NCBI RefSeq assembly: GCF_017875765.1
Contig: NZ_JAGGNA010000001.1
Location: 1,619,501 to 1,683,500 of the forward strand
Source of the DNA: Flavobacterium sp. CG_23.5
Lineage (GTDB): Bacteria > Bacteroidota > Bacteroidia > Flavobacteriales > Flavobacteriaceae
Direction of reading: 5' to 3'
Length of the DNA: 64,000 nucleotides
The notes beneath the pieces are model-generated. The model had not been told where the DNA came from. It saw nothing but the letters and a program-made list of their open reading frames with translations, and made no database searches. This document shows positions 7,730-17,835 of the stretch, in pieces. The first letter of the stretch is position 1; every line of letters starts with the position of its first letter. The translations under genes were made by a program, and so were the position numbers.

Positions 7730-10700
7730 GTAAAAAATCTTCTCGATACATTTTTGGCTTATTGTAAGTTATTTTCAAAAGATAATTCTTCAAGCCAAAA
7801 ACACTTGAAGAGACGAGCGTGAATTAGTAAAAAAATAGATACCGACAACATTTCTCATGCCTCATTAAGTAAAGTCTGCACCGAGTTTCTATCGAAGCGT
7901 CAGTTCGAGTGATTGAAAAGCTAAAAGTAGAAGTCCTGTAAAATAAAATCATGAAGCTTTTAAATCGTATCGAGAACAGTTTGAGTGATTGAAAAGCTAA
8001 AAGTAGAAGTATAGTAAAGTGAAATCATGAAGCTTTTAAATCGTATCGAGAACAGTTGTCCAAAAAAAACTTCTCGATACATTTTTGGCTTATGATGCTG
8101 TTTTTCCACATTATAATTCTTCAAGCCAAAAACACTCGAAGAGACGGGATTGAATTAATAAAAAAATAGATACCGACAACATTTCTCATGCCTCATTAAG
8201 TAAAGTCTGCACAAAGTTTCTATCGAAGCGTCAGTTCGAGTGATTGAAAAGCTAAAAGTAGAAGTCCTGTAAAATAAAATCATGAAGCTTTTAAATCGTA
8301 TCGAGAACAGTTCGAGTGATTGAAAAGCTAAAAGTAGAAGTCCTGTAAAATAAAATCATGAAGCTTTTAAATCGTATCGAGAACAGTTCGAGTGATTGAA
8401 AAGCTAAAAGTAGAGGTAAAGTAAAGTGAAATCATGAAGCTTTTAAATCGTATCGAGAACAGTTCGAGTGATTGAAAAGACCTTAATTAAATTTTTTCTT
8501 GGCGAGATTCACCAAAGCATCAAAATCTCCATTAATTAAAGCTTCTTTTTTAGCTCTTGACCATTTTTTAATTTGTTTTTCCGTTTCTATGGCCAGATTA
8601 ATATCTGTAAATTCACAATAAAACACCAACTGCAATGGTCTTCTACTACAAGTATAACTGTCAGGATAAAATCCCGAATCATGTTTGAAAATCCTACTTG
8701 TCAAATTACTAGTAACCCCAGTATAATAACTAGTATCAGAACATTTTAAAATGTAAACAAAGGATTGCTTCATAGTATCCGCTTTAAAAACAATTAGGAA
8801 ATCATTATCCATAACGCAAGTTCATCTGTTTAGAAAACTGTCGCGATTTAAAGTGAAGATAATACTTTAAAACCTTTACTGTAAAATTTGATCAATAGCG
8901 ATTGCAAAAAAAAACTTCTCGATACATTTTTGGCTTAGTGTAAGTTATTTTAAAAAGATAATTCTTCAAGCCAAAAACACTCGAAGAGACGACTGTGGTT
9001 TCAAAAAATAAGATAGGTGTCGACAACATTTCTCATGCCTCAATAAGTAAAGTCTGCACCGAGTTTCTATCGAAGCGTCAGTTCGAGTGATTGAAAAGCT
9101 AAAAGTAGAAGTCTTGTAAAATGAAATTATGAAGCTTTTAAATCGTATCGAGAACAGTTGGTCAAAAAAAACTTCTCGATACATTTTTGGCTAATTGTAA
9201 GTTATTTTCAAAGAATAATTGTTCAAGCCAAAAACACTCGAAGAGACGACTGTGGTTTCAAAAAATAAGATAGCTGTCGACAACATTACTCAAGCCTCAT
9301 TAAGTAAAGTCTGCACCGAGTTTTTATAGAAGCGTCAGTTCGAGTGGTTGAAAAGCTAAAAGTAGAAGTCAAGTGAAGTGAAATCATGAAGCTTTTAAAT
9401 CGTATCGAGAACAGTTGGTCAAAAAAATCTTCTCGATACATTTTTGGCTTATAATGCTGTTTTTCCACATGATAATTTTTCAAGCCAAAAACACTCGATG
9501 AGACGACTGTGGTTTCAAAAAATAAAATAGGTGCCGACAACATTTCTCAAGCCTCATTAATTGAAGTCTGCACCGATTTTCTATCGAAGCGTCAGTTCGA
9601 GTGATTGAAAAGCTAAAAGTAGAAGTCAAGTGAAGTGAAATCATGAAGCTTTTAAATCGTATCGAGAACAGTTGGTCAAAAAACTTCTCGATACATTTTT
9701 GGCTTAGTGTAAGTTATTTTCAAAAGATAATTCTTCAAGCCAAAAACACTCGAACAGACGAGCGTGAATTAGGAAAAAAATAGATACCGACAACATTTCT
9801 CAAGCCTCATTAAGTAAAGTCTGCAACGAGTTTTTTATAGAAGCGTCAGTTCGAGTGATTGAAAAGCTAAAAGTAGAAGTCAAGTGAAGTGAAATCATGA
9901 AGCTTTTAAATCGTATCGAGAACAGTTGGTCAAAAAACTTCTCGATACATTTTTGGCTTAGTGTAAGTTATTTTCAAAAGATAATTCTTCAAGCCAAAAA
10001 CACTCGAACAGACGAGCGTGAATTAGGAAAAAAATAGATACCGACAACATTTCTCAAGCCTCATTAAGTAAAGTCTGCAACGAGTTTTTTATAGAAGCGT
10101 CAGTTCGAGTGATTGAAAAGCTAAAATTAGACGTCACGTAAAATGAAATCATGAAGCTTTTAAATCGTATCGAGAACAGTTGGTCAAAAAAAACTTCTCG
10201 ATACTTTTTTGGCTAATTGTAAGTTATTTTCAAAGAATAATTGTTCAATCCAAAAACACTCGAAGAGACGACTGTGGTTTCAAAAAATAAAATAGATACC
10301 GACAACATTTCTCATGCCTCATTAAGTAAAGTCTTCACCGAGTTTTTATCGAAGCGTCAGTTCGAGTAATTGAAAAGCTAAAAGTAGAAGTCAAGTGAAG
10401 TGAAATCATGAAGCTTTTAAATCGTATCGAGAACAGTTGGTCAAAAAAACTTCTCGATACATTTTTGGCTTATTGTAAGTTATTTTCAAAAGATAATTCT
10501 TCAAGCCAAAAACACTCGAAGAGACGAGCGTGAATTAGAAAAAATATAAACATCGACGACATTACTCAAGTCTCATTTAGTCTAGCCTACCCAAAGTTTT
10601 TTATAGAAGCGTCGGTTCGAGTGATTGAAAAGCTAAAATTAGACGTCACGTAAAATGAAATCATGAAGCTTTTAAATCGTATCCAGAACAGTTGGTCAAA

Positions 10701-13605
10701 AAAACTTCTCGATACATTTTTGGCTTATTGTAAGTTATTTTCAAAAGATAATTCTTCAAGCCAAAAACACTCGAAGAGACGAGCGTGAATTAGAAAAAAT
10801 ATAAACATCGACGACATTACTCAAGTCTCATTTAGTCTAGCCTACCCAAAGTTTTTTATAGAAGCGTCGGTTCGAGTGATTAAAAAGCTAAAATTAGACT
10901 TCACGTAAAATGAAATTATGAAGCTTTTAAATCGTATCGAGAACAGTTGGTCAAAAAACTTATCGATACATTTTTGGCTTAGTGTAAGTTATTTTCAAAA
11001 ATAATTTTTCAAGCCAAAAACACTCGATGAGACGACTGTGGTTTCAAAAAATAAAAAAGGTGCCGACAACATTTCTCAAGCCTCATTAATTGAAGTCTGC
11101 ACCGAGTTTCTATCGAAGCGTCAGTTCGAGTGATTGAAAAGCTAAAAGTAGAAGTCAAGTGAAGTGAAATCATGAAGCTTTTGAATCGTATCGAGAACAG
11201 TTGGTCAAAAAACTTCTCGATACATTTTTGGCTTATGATGCTGTTTTTCCACATGATAATTCTTCAAGCCAAAAACACGCGAAGAGACGAACGTGAATTG
11301 GGAAAAACATCAGCATCGACGACAATACTCAAGCCTATTCAAGCGAAAACTACTCTAAGTTTTTTATAGAAGCGTCGGTTCGAGTGATTGAAAAGCTAAA
11401 ATTAGACGTCACGTAAAATGAAATTATGAAGCTTTTAAATCGTATCGAGAACAGTTGGTCAAAAAAAACTTCTCGATACATTTTTGGCTTAGTGTAAGTT
11501 ATTTTCAAAAGATAATTCTTCAAGCCAAAAACACTCGAAGAGACGGGATTGAATTAATAAAAAAATAGATACCGACAACATTTCTCAAGCCTCATTAAGT
11601 AAAGTCTGCAACGAGTTTTTTATAGAAGCGTCAGTTCGAGTGATTGAAAAGCTAAAAGTAGAAGTCAAGTGAAGTGAAATCATGAAGCTTTTAAATCGTA
11701 TCGAGAACAGTTGGTCAAAAAACTTCTCGATACATTTTTGGCTTAGTGTAAGTTATTTTCAAAAGATAATTCTTCAAGCCAAAAACACTCGAACAGACGA
11801 GCGTGAATTAGGAAAAAAATAGATACCGACAACATTTCTCAAGCCTCATTAAGTAAAGTCTGCAACGAGTTTTTTATAGAAGCGTCAGTTCGAGTGATTG
11901 AAAAGCTAAAATTAGACGTCACGTAAAATGAAATTATGAAGCTTTTAAATCGTATCGAGAACAGTTGGTCAAAAAACTTCTCGATACATTTTTGGCTTAT
12001 GATGCTGTTTTTCCACATGATAATTCTTCAAGCCAAAAACACGCGAAGAGACGAACGTGAATTGGGAAAAACATCAGCATCGACGACAATACTCAAGCCT
12101 ATTCAAGCGAAAACTACTCTAAGTTTTTTATAGAAGCGTCGGTTCGAGTGATTGAAAAGCTAAAATTAGACGTCACGTAAAATGAAATTATGAAGCTTTT
12201 AAATCGTATCGAGAACAGTTGGTCAAAAAAAACTTCTCGATACATTTTTGGCTTAGTGTAAGTTATTTTCAAAAGATAATTCTTCAAGCCAAAAACACTC
12301 GAACAGACGAGCGTGAATTAGGAAAAAAATAGATACCGACAACATTTCTCAAGCCTCATTAAGTAAAGTCTGCAACGAGTTTTTTATAGAAGCGTCAGTT
12401 CGAGTGATTGAAAAGCTAAAAGTAGAAGTCAAGTGAAGTGAAATCATGAAGCTTTTAAATCGTATCGAGAACAGTTGGTCAAAAAACTTCTCGATACATT
12501 TTTGGCTTAGTGTAAGTTATTTTCAAAAGATATTTCTTCAAGCCAAAAACACTCGAAGAGACGAGCGTGAATTAGGAAAAAAATAGATACCGACAACATT
12601 TCTCCTGCCTCATTAAGTAAAGTCTGCAACGAGTTTTTTATAGAAGCGTCAGTTCGAGTGATTGAAAAGCTAAAATTAGACGTCACGTAAAATGAAATTA
12701 TGAAGCTTTTAAATCGTATCGAGAACAGTTGGTCAAAAAAAACTTCTCGATACATTTTTGGCTAATTGTAAGTTATTTTCAAAGAATAATTGTTCAAGCC
12801 AAAAACACTCGAAGAGACGACTGTGGTTTCAAAAAATAAGATAGGTGTCGACAACATTTCTCAAGCCTCATTAAGTAAAGTCTGCTCAAAGTTTTTTGTC
12901 GAAGCGTCAGTTCGAGTGATTGAAAAGCTAAAAGTAGAAGTCAAGTAGAATGAAATCATGAAGCTTTTAAATCGTATCGAGAACAGGTGGTCAAAAAAAC
13001 TTCTCGATACATTTTTGGCTTATGATGCTGTTTTTCCATATTATAATTCTTCAAGCCAAAAACACTCGAAGAGACGAGCGTGAATTAGGAAAAACATCAG
13101 CATCGACGACATTACTCATGCCTCATTAGGTAAAGTCTGCACCTAGTTTTTATCGAAGCGTCAGTTCGAGTGATTGAAAAGCTAAAATTAGACGTCACGT
13201 AAAATGAAATTATGAAGCTTTTAAATCGTATCGAGAACAGTTGGTCAAAAAAAACTTCTCGAAACATTTTTGGCTTATTGTAAGTTATTTTCAAAAGATA
13301 TTTCTTCAAGCCAAAAACACTCGAAGAGACGAGCGTGAATTAGGAAAAAAATAGATACCGACAACATTTCTCCTGCCTCATTAAGTAAAGCCTGCTCAAA
13401 GTTTTTTATAGAAGCGTCGGTTCGAGTGATTGAAAAGCTAAAAGTAGAGGTAAAGTAAAGTGAAATCATGAAGCTTTTAAATTGTATCGAGAACAGTTCG
13501 AGTGATTGAAAAGCTAAAAGTAGAAGTCAAGTGAAGTGAAATCATGAAGCTTTTAAATCGTATCGAGAACAGTTCGAGTGATCGTGAAGCTAAACTTAAA
13601 CTTGC
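7730..13605. repeat. Mosaic tandem array, ~20 units of ~255 bp plus 77-bp sub-units
   Basis: I counted 20 occurrences of the landmark TTCTCGATACATTTTTGGC (some with 1-2 changes), the first near 7739 and the last near 13256. From 8914 on the spacing is mostly 252-261 bp. At the left (7860-8480) and right (13440-13600) ends, shorter 77-bp sub-units (CGAGTGATTGAAAAGC to TATCGAGAACAG) are stacked. Each unit contains the inverted pair TATCGAGAA/TTCTCGATA and a long imperfect hairpin (CATTTTTGGCTT with AAGCCAAAAACA). Loops and the segment after GAGACGA come in several alternative versions. Units 9684 and 9939 are near identical. A 198-bp stretch at 11172 recurs at 11936, three units away. A GIY-YIG gene interrupts the array at 8483-8773. 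Confidence 0.95.
8483..8773 (-). CDS. GIY-YIG nuclease-family protein embedded in the tandem array
   Basis: A 96-residue single-domain protein starting MKQSFVYILKCSDTSYYTGV. An upstream start at 8812 is possible but adds a non-conserved leader. The GIY-YIG signature is VYILKC followed by YYTGV. The catalytic-type Arg follows in LTSRIFKH, and the metal-ligand Glu in AIETEKQIKKW. A basic KKWSRAKKEALI segment follows. The length is usual for the URI/UPF0213-type group, widespread and multicopy in flavobacteria. The array sequence abuts its stop codon (ATTGAAAAG ends at 8479, stop at 8483) and resumes about 135 bp before its start. The gene therefore replaces an internal part of a repeat unit. 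Activity is unproven; the residues needed for cleavage appear present. Confidence 0.85.
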   Translation of the reverse strand: MKQSFVYILKCSDTSYYTGVTSNLTSRIFKHDSGFYPDSYTCSRRPLQLVFYCEFTDINLAIETEKQIKKWSRAKKEALINGDFDALVNLAKKKFN

Positions 13606-13685
13606 AGTAAAATCATAATAAACAAATTCCGAAAGCTTTCGCTGGTAAAAAGAATCGAGTGTTTTTTCACAAACCTTAAAACAAT

Positions 13686-13723
13686 AAAAAGTCTGTAAAG
13701 AAAGAATTCTTTGCAGACTTTTT
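13686..13723 (-). terminator. Strong terminator of the first polysaccharide operon
   Basis: AAAAAGTCTG(T)AAAGAA pairs with TTCTTTGCAGACTTTTT around a 4-nt loop, giving a 17-bp stem with one mismatch and A/T runs on both sides. It lies 22 bp past the stop codon of the CapD-like gene and can act in both directions, isolating the operon from the array. Confidence 0.85.
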
Positions 13724-13744
13724 ATCTAAACCCAATCTATATTC

Positions 13745-15712
13745 TTATTTATCCAATAATTGAAAAGTAGAATTCATACTTACAAATTCAGGGACGATTT
13801 TCTTCATTTGAAGTACGATATCGTCATTACCAAAAAAGTTAGCCTTATGAATCAGCTCTTCAATATCGAAATTTAAATTCTCAAATTCATCGTGAATTTC
13901 CTGTGCAATCATAATTTTCTCATGATAGGTAGGCAAGGTTTTGGAAGTATCATTCAGCAATTCTTCATATAATTTTTCCCCTGGACGCAAACCAACTATT
14001 TCAATCTTGATTTCCTTATCAGGTACAAATCCTGCCAACTTGATCATCTTATTGGCGAGATCTATAATTTTAACTGGTTTCCCCATGTCAAAAATATAAA
14101 TTTCTCCTCCGTTACCCATAGCTCCTGCTTCCAAAACCAACTGGCAAGCTTCTGGTATAGTCATGAAATACCGAATTATGTCAGGATGCGTAATGGTAAC
14201 CGGTCCGCCTTCGGCAATTTGTTTGGTAAATAAAGGCACCACTGATCCATTAGAACCCAAAACATTTCCGAAACGAGTGGTGATGAATTTTGTAGTCGTT
14301 TTATCTTCTGAATTCTGATTTTTAGACTGTAAAGATTGTACGTATTTTTCGGCTATCCTTTTACTGGCCCCCATCACATTACTGGGATTAACGGCTTTAT
14401 CAGTAGAAACCATTACGAACTTTTTAACTTTATACAAACACGACAAATCAGCTATATTCTTGGTTCCCTCTATATTAGTAAGAATGGCCTGAGAAGGATT
14501 TTCCTCCATCAATGGTACATGTTTATACGCAGCAGCATGAAAAACAACTTGCGGCATATACGTTTTAAAAACCCGGTCCATCGCCTCTTTATTTCTAATA
14601 TCAGCAACTACTGTTCTTATTTTTGCATTTGTGTTTATACTTTCTGTCTCTAATTTCAAGTGGTGCAACGGGGTTTCAGCCTGATCGACCAGAATAATTT
14701 TCTTTGGATTAAAAACCAGCACTTGTCTTACAATTTCACTTCCTATTGATCCTGCCGCACCTGTAATCAAAATAGTTTTATCTTTCAATTGCTTCGAAAT
14801 TGACTTACTGTCGAGAACAATTGGTTTTCTTTCGAGAAGATCTTCAATTTGTATCGTTTTTACTTTTTGAGAAATCTCTTTCTGATTTTCCCAATTGGTA
14901 ATTAAGGGAACATTATATACTTTGTAATTGAATTCCAGACATTGATCTATAATAATCAATTGTTCTTCTTTAGATAAACTTTTGTCAGCAATAATAACGC
15001 CTTCGGCACCTATCGAACGCATTAAAGTGGGTAATTTTTTCTTTTGAACCAAAATGGGTAAATCCAGCATCCTTTTGGAAGCATTTTGATTATTCCTGTC
15101 TACAAACCCAACAATTTTAAATCGGGTTGGTGTTTCAAACTTCAAAGCATTCGCTACTGATATCGCATTGGCATCCGTACCGTAAATGATAGTTCTTATC
15201 AGTTTTTCGGTTCCAATTTCTGAAAAATAAAGCTCGAACGTTTGTTTTATTATAACCCTATATACAAACAATCCGCAAAAAGAAAGCACTATATTTATAA
15301 AAAAAGCTGTGTTTAAAAATGCTTTTTGGCCATATAAAAACTCGTATGAAAAATTAAAAAAAAGAAAGATAACGAGCACCGCCATTTGCGAAAACAACAG
15401 CTTCACGGCATCAATATATGAAGAGTGCCTAATAATTCCTGAATAGGTCCTGAATAACCAAAAAAAGAAAATATTTACTATAAAAAAAGATAATACAAAG
15501 ACAATACTATGCGGTGTGATAATATAATCTAGTCCTGTTCCTCTAAAAATTAGGATCGTAAAAAAAAACGACAATAGCAGAACAGAGAAATCTATCATCA
15601 CAATTATCCACCGGGGTAAATAACCTAAATTACGAATACTGAATTTTAAATTTTTCCTTGAAAAAAAAGGAGAAGTTAAGGGCTCTGAATCAAAATATTT
15701 ATTAGTACTCAA
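13745..15712 (-). CDS. CapD/WbpM-type nucleotide-sugar 4,6-dehydratase (membrane)
   Basis: A 655-residue protein of the FlaA1/CapD/WbpM long-SDR family, which converts UDP-GlcNAc to a 4-keto-6-deoxy sugar at the inner membrane face. Four hydrophobic helices occupy residues about 35-140. A CoA-binding-like segment follows (TIIYGTDANAISVANAL). The SDR domain has the NAD-binding motif ITGAAGSIGSEIVRQ, then FHAAAYKHVPLMEENP, and STDKAVNPSNVMGASKR, in which Met replaces the usual SDR Tyr, as in other CapD-type enzymes. Length is normal for the family. It is the last gene of the operon, followed by a terminator. With the neighbouring aminotransferase, PglC-like transferase and WbpV-like reductase, the product is probably a UDP-QuiNAc- or bacillosamine-type sugar. 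Confidence 0.92.
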   Translation of the reverse strand: MSTNKYFDSEPLTSPFFSRKNLKFSIRNLGYLPRWIIVMIDFSVLLLSFFFTILIFRGTGLDYIITPHSIVFVLSFFIVNIFFFWLFRTYSGIIRHSSYIDAVKLLFSQMAVLVIFLFFNFSYEFLYGQKAFLNTAFFINIVLSFCGLFVYRVIIKQTFELYFSEIGTEKLIRTIIYGTDANAISVANALKFETPTRFKIVGFVDRNNQNASKRMLDLPILVQKKKLPTLMRSIGAEGVIIADKSLSKEEQLIIIDQCLEFNYKVYNVPLITNWENQKEISQKVKTIQIEDLLERKPIVLDSKSISKQLKDKTILITGAAGSIGSEIVRQVLVFNPKKIILVDQAETPLHHLKLETESINTNAKIRTVVADIRNKEAMDRVFKTYMPQVVFHAAAYKHVPLMEENPSQAILTNIEGTKNIADLSCLYKVKKFVMVSTDKAVNPSNVMGASKRIAEKYVQSLQSKNQNSEDKTTTKFITTRFGNVLGSNGSVVPLFTKQIAEGGPVTITHPDIIRYFMTIPEACQLVLEAGAMGNGGEIYIFDMGKPVKIIDLANKMIKLAGFVPDKEIKIEIVGLRPGEKLYEELLNDTSKTLPTYHEKIMIAQEIHDEFENLNFDIEELIHKANFFGNDDIVLQMKKIVPEFVSMNSTFQLLDK

Positions 15713-15822
15713 AGTATTTATTTTTAAGATTAATGCCTTTTAGTACCCCAAAAATAACATTTAATGAATGGAAAAAAAAATCTAATTGATTCAATTTAAT
15801 TTAATATTTAAAAAAACAAAAA

Positions 15823-15843
15823 AAGAGATGGGTTACATCTCTT
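15823..15843 (-). terminator. Terminator after the DegT aminotransferase gene
   Basis: AAGAGATG-GGTTA-CATCTCTT forms a perfect 8-bp stem. On the minus strand it is followed by TTTTTTGTTTTTT. It lies 47 bp past the stop codon and would at least partly separate this gene from the CapD-like gene. Confidence 0.65.
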
Positions 15844-15889
15844 ATTATCAGTCAAAAACTATATCATATTCAGGAATTAAAAGCCTTTT

Positions 15890-17035
15890 TTATTTCTTGA
15901 ATAATTTAAAAATAACTGCTCTTATCCTGCTTTGATCCTCCAGTGAAAGCTGGGGGCCGGAAGGCAAACAGAGGCCATTATCAAACAGAGTTTCGGCAAC
16001 TGTAGTACCAAAATAAAGATACTGACTAAAAATAGGTTGCAAATGCAAAGGTTTCCACAACGGTCGTGATTCAATATTCTCTTCAGCTAGTGCCAATCGT
16101 ACCATTTCTCTATCTATTCCACTGGTTTCCAAAGGATGTATTAAAATAGTAGTCAACCAATAATTTGCAAAAAAATTATCATTAGGCACGATAAAAACGC
16201 TGATTCCTTCTATATTTTTAAATAAATCGACATAAAATTCATGTATCGCTCGTTTTAATACAATATGATCATTCAACACTTCCATTTGTCCGCGACCAAT
16301 ACCGGCACAAATGTTACTCATTCGATAATTATATCCAATCTCACTGTGCTGATAATGCGGTGCCTTATCCCTAGCTTGTGTGGCTAAAAAAATAGTTTTC
16401 TCCTTAATTACTTTGGACTTAACTACAACAGCTCCACCGCCTGAGGTAGTAATTATTTTACTCCCGTTAAAAGATAAAACGCCTATATCTCCAAAAGTCC
16501 CACACATTTGCCCCTTATAACTACTCCCTAGCGCTTCTGCACTGTCTTCAAGAATAGGAATTTCATATTTATTGGCAAGCGTTCTCACTTCATCAATTTG
16601 ATACGGTATTCCGTATAAATGAACTGCTATTATTGCTTTGGGTCTTTTTCCTTTGGCCAAACTATCTACAATAGCTTCTTCAAGAGCAATTGGACATAAA
16701 TTCCAAGTTTCAGGCTCACTATCAATAAAAACAGGAGTGGCACCCAGATAAATAATGGGATTGGCGGAAGCCGAAAAAGTCATGCTTTGGCATAGAACCA
16801 AGTCTCCTGTCTGCACTCCCAGGAGAATCAAACCAAGATGTATGGCTGCAGTACCAGAATTTAAAACGGCAACATGTCCAGAACCCAAATAATTTTCGAG
16901 ATCTTGCTCTAAAAAAGTCAAATTCGAACCCACTGGAGCTATCCAATTAGTGTCAAATGCTTCCTGTATGTATTTAAGTTCACTTCCCCCCATGTGCGGA
17001 GTCGAAAGCCAGATTTTATCTTTTGACATATTCAT
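15890..17035 (-). CDS. DegT/DnrJ/EryC1/StrS-family sugar aminotransferase
   Basis: A 381-residue PLP-dependent aminotransferase acting on a 4-keto nucleotide sugar. Visible features: IWLSTPHMGGSELKY and FDTNWIAPVG at the N-terminus, VAVLNSGTAAIHLGLI (cofactor phosphate loop), ILEDSAEALGSSYKG, and LSFNGSKIITTSGGGAV with the Schiff-base Lys. The opening is typical of PglE/LegC-like enzymes that aminate the CapD product at C4. ATG at 17035 is chosen. The internal ATG at 17029 is equally plausible, and no ribosome site decides. The expected PglD-like acetyltransferase is missing from the gap upstream (see the 17036-17835 entry). Confidence 0.88.
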   Translation of the reverse strand: MNMSKDKIWLSTPHMGGSELKYIQEAFDTNWIAPVGSNLTFLEQDLENYLGSGHVAVLNSGTAAIHLGLILLGVQTGDLVLCQSMTFSASANPIIYLGATPVFIDSEPETWNLCPIALEEAIVDSLAKGKRPKAIIAVHLYGIPYQIDEVRTLANKYEIPILEDSAEALGSSYKGQMCGTFGDIGVLSFNGSKIITTSGGGAVVVKSKVIKEKTIFLATQARDKAPHYQHSEIGYNYRMSNICAGIGRGQMEVLNDHIVLKRAIHEFYVDLFKNIEGISVFIVPNDNFFANYWLTTILIHPLETSGIDREMVRLALAEENIESRPLWKPLHLQPIFSQYLYFGTTVAETLFDNGLCLPSGPQLSLEDQSRIRAVIFKLFKK

Positions 17036-17835
17036 CAAAAATATGGAATTTATGGTAAGTTAAAATAAGAAAAATTTCGCTAGCGTTGTAGCTTTCCTTA
17101 AGATAGACTCCTTTACAATCGTATTATTCTTTAATTCAACAATGGTTTTCAAAAGGATAATCGTCAGTTCGAGGCAGAATTTTTTGCAAAAAAAGCAATA
17201 TAAAATAACATTTAAAATTTTGAATCGGTTTAGCCAAATCGCTATTATTTACGAGACCCAAACGTCCTTCGCATCCGCAGTCGAGCGTCAAATATTTGAA
17301 GGATGCGTAAAAAGAAAAGCTGTCTGAGGACGAAGGACGAGTTTTTTTCTTTTAGCATTCGAAAATAAATTTGACCGACGAGGGTGTGTAGACTTGATTT
17401 TTTTGTTTCTTTTTTGATCAAGCAAAAAAGAAAATTATAATTCCTGGAAACCAAAATTACTTACCTTTAAAAAAGCGTCATTGGTAGTGATTTTTAAAGC
17501 TTAACTAAACCACTATGGAAGGAAAGTCCATATATTTGGTTTGGCCGACTGAAAGTCTGTACTGTTAAAATTTTACCACGACCCGAGCGATAGCGAACAG
17601 ACGAAGTAATTACACAAATTTTCACAAATTAATTCGTGCTAATTTGTCTAATTTGTTGTAGAAAATAGTTGCAGAAGCTAAAGCTAAATGCACTAGAGTG
17701 CATAGTTTTAACTATTTTTGTGACCAATAAAAAAAACACTAATCGCTTACTTTTAGGGTTTTTAAGTTGTTTTCAAAGGGACGTTTCGATAAAAACACAG
17801 GGCAAATTACAATAATTATACCCAACCTTTTTGTT
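17036..17835. other. 800-bp non-coding gap inside the locus
   Basis: No believable gene; open frames here lack protein-like composition. It contains a CGTCAGTTCGAG motif at about 17163 that is shared with the tandem array, near-direct repeats around GTCCTTCGCATCC and GAAGGATGCG (about 17261-17308), a GATCAAGCAAAAAAGAAAA-type remnant near 17417, and AAATTAATTCGTG at about 17625, similar to the repeats around the GxxExxY gene. It looks like a graveyard of small repeat elements between the aminotransferase and the PglC-like gene. Confidence 0.45.

Noticed and set aside
8966..13469. Short open frames of 64-85 codons in both strands of the tandem array
   Set aside because: They recur with the repeat period, lack protein-like conservation, and consist of the repeat sequence read through. 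Two identical plus-strand frames at 11172 and 11936 are the same duplicated block.
7730..13605. CRISPR array
   Set aside because: Units are about 255 bp with no alternating unique spacers of 30-40 bp, and no cas genes are present.
7730..13605. Integron-type attC cassette array
   Set aside because: The units have hairpins, but there are no cassette ORFs between them, no GTTRRRY core sites and no integrase gene; only one real gene occurs in the array.
17142..17454. Plus- and minus-strand frames of about 60-70 codons in the gap after the aminotransferase gene
   Set aside because: Composition is that of AT-rich repeat debris, and no motif or start context supports them.
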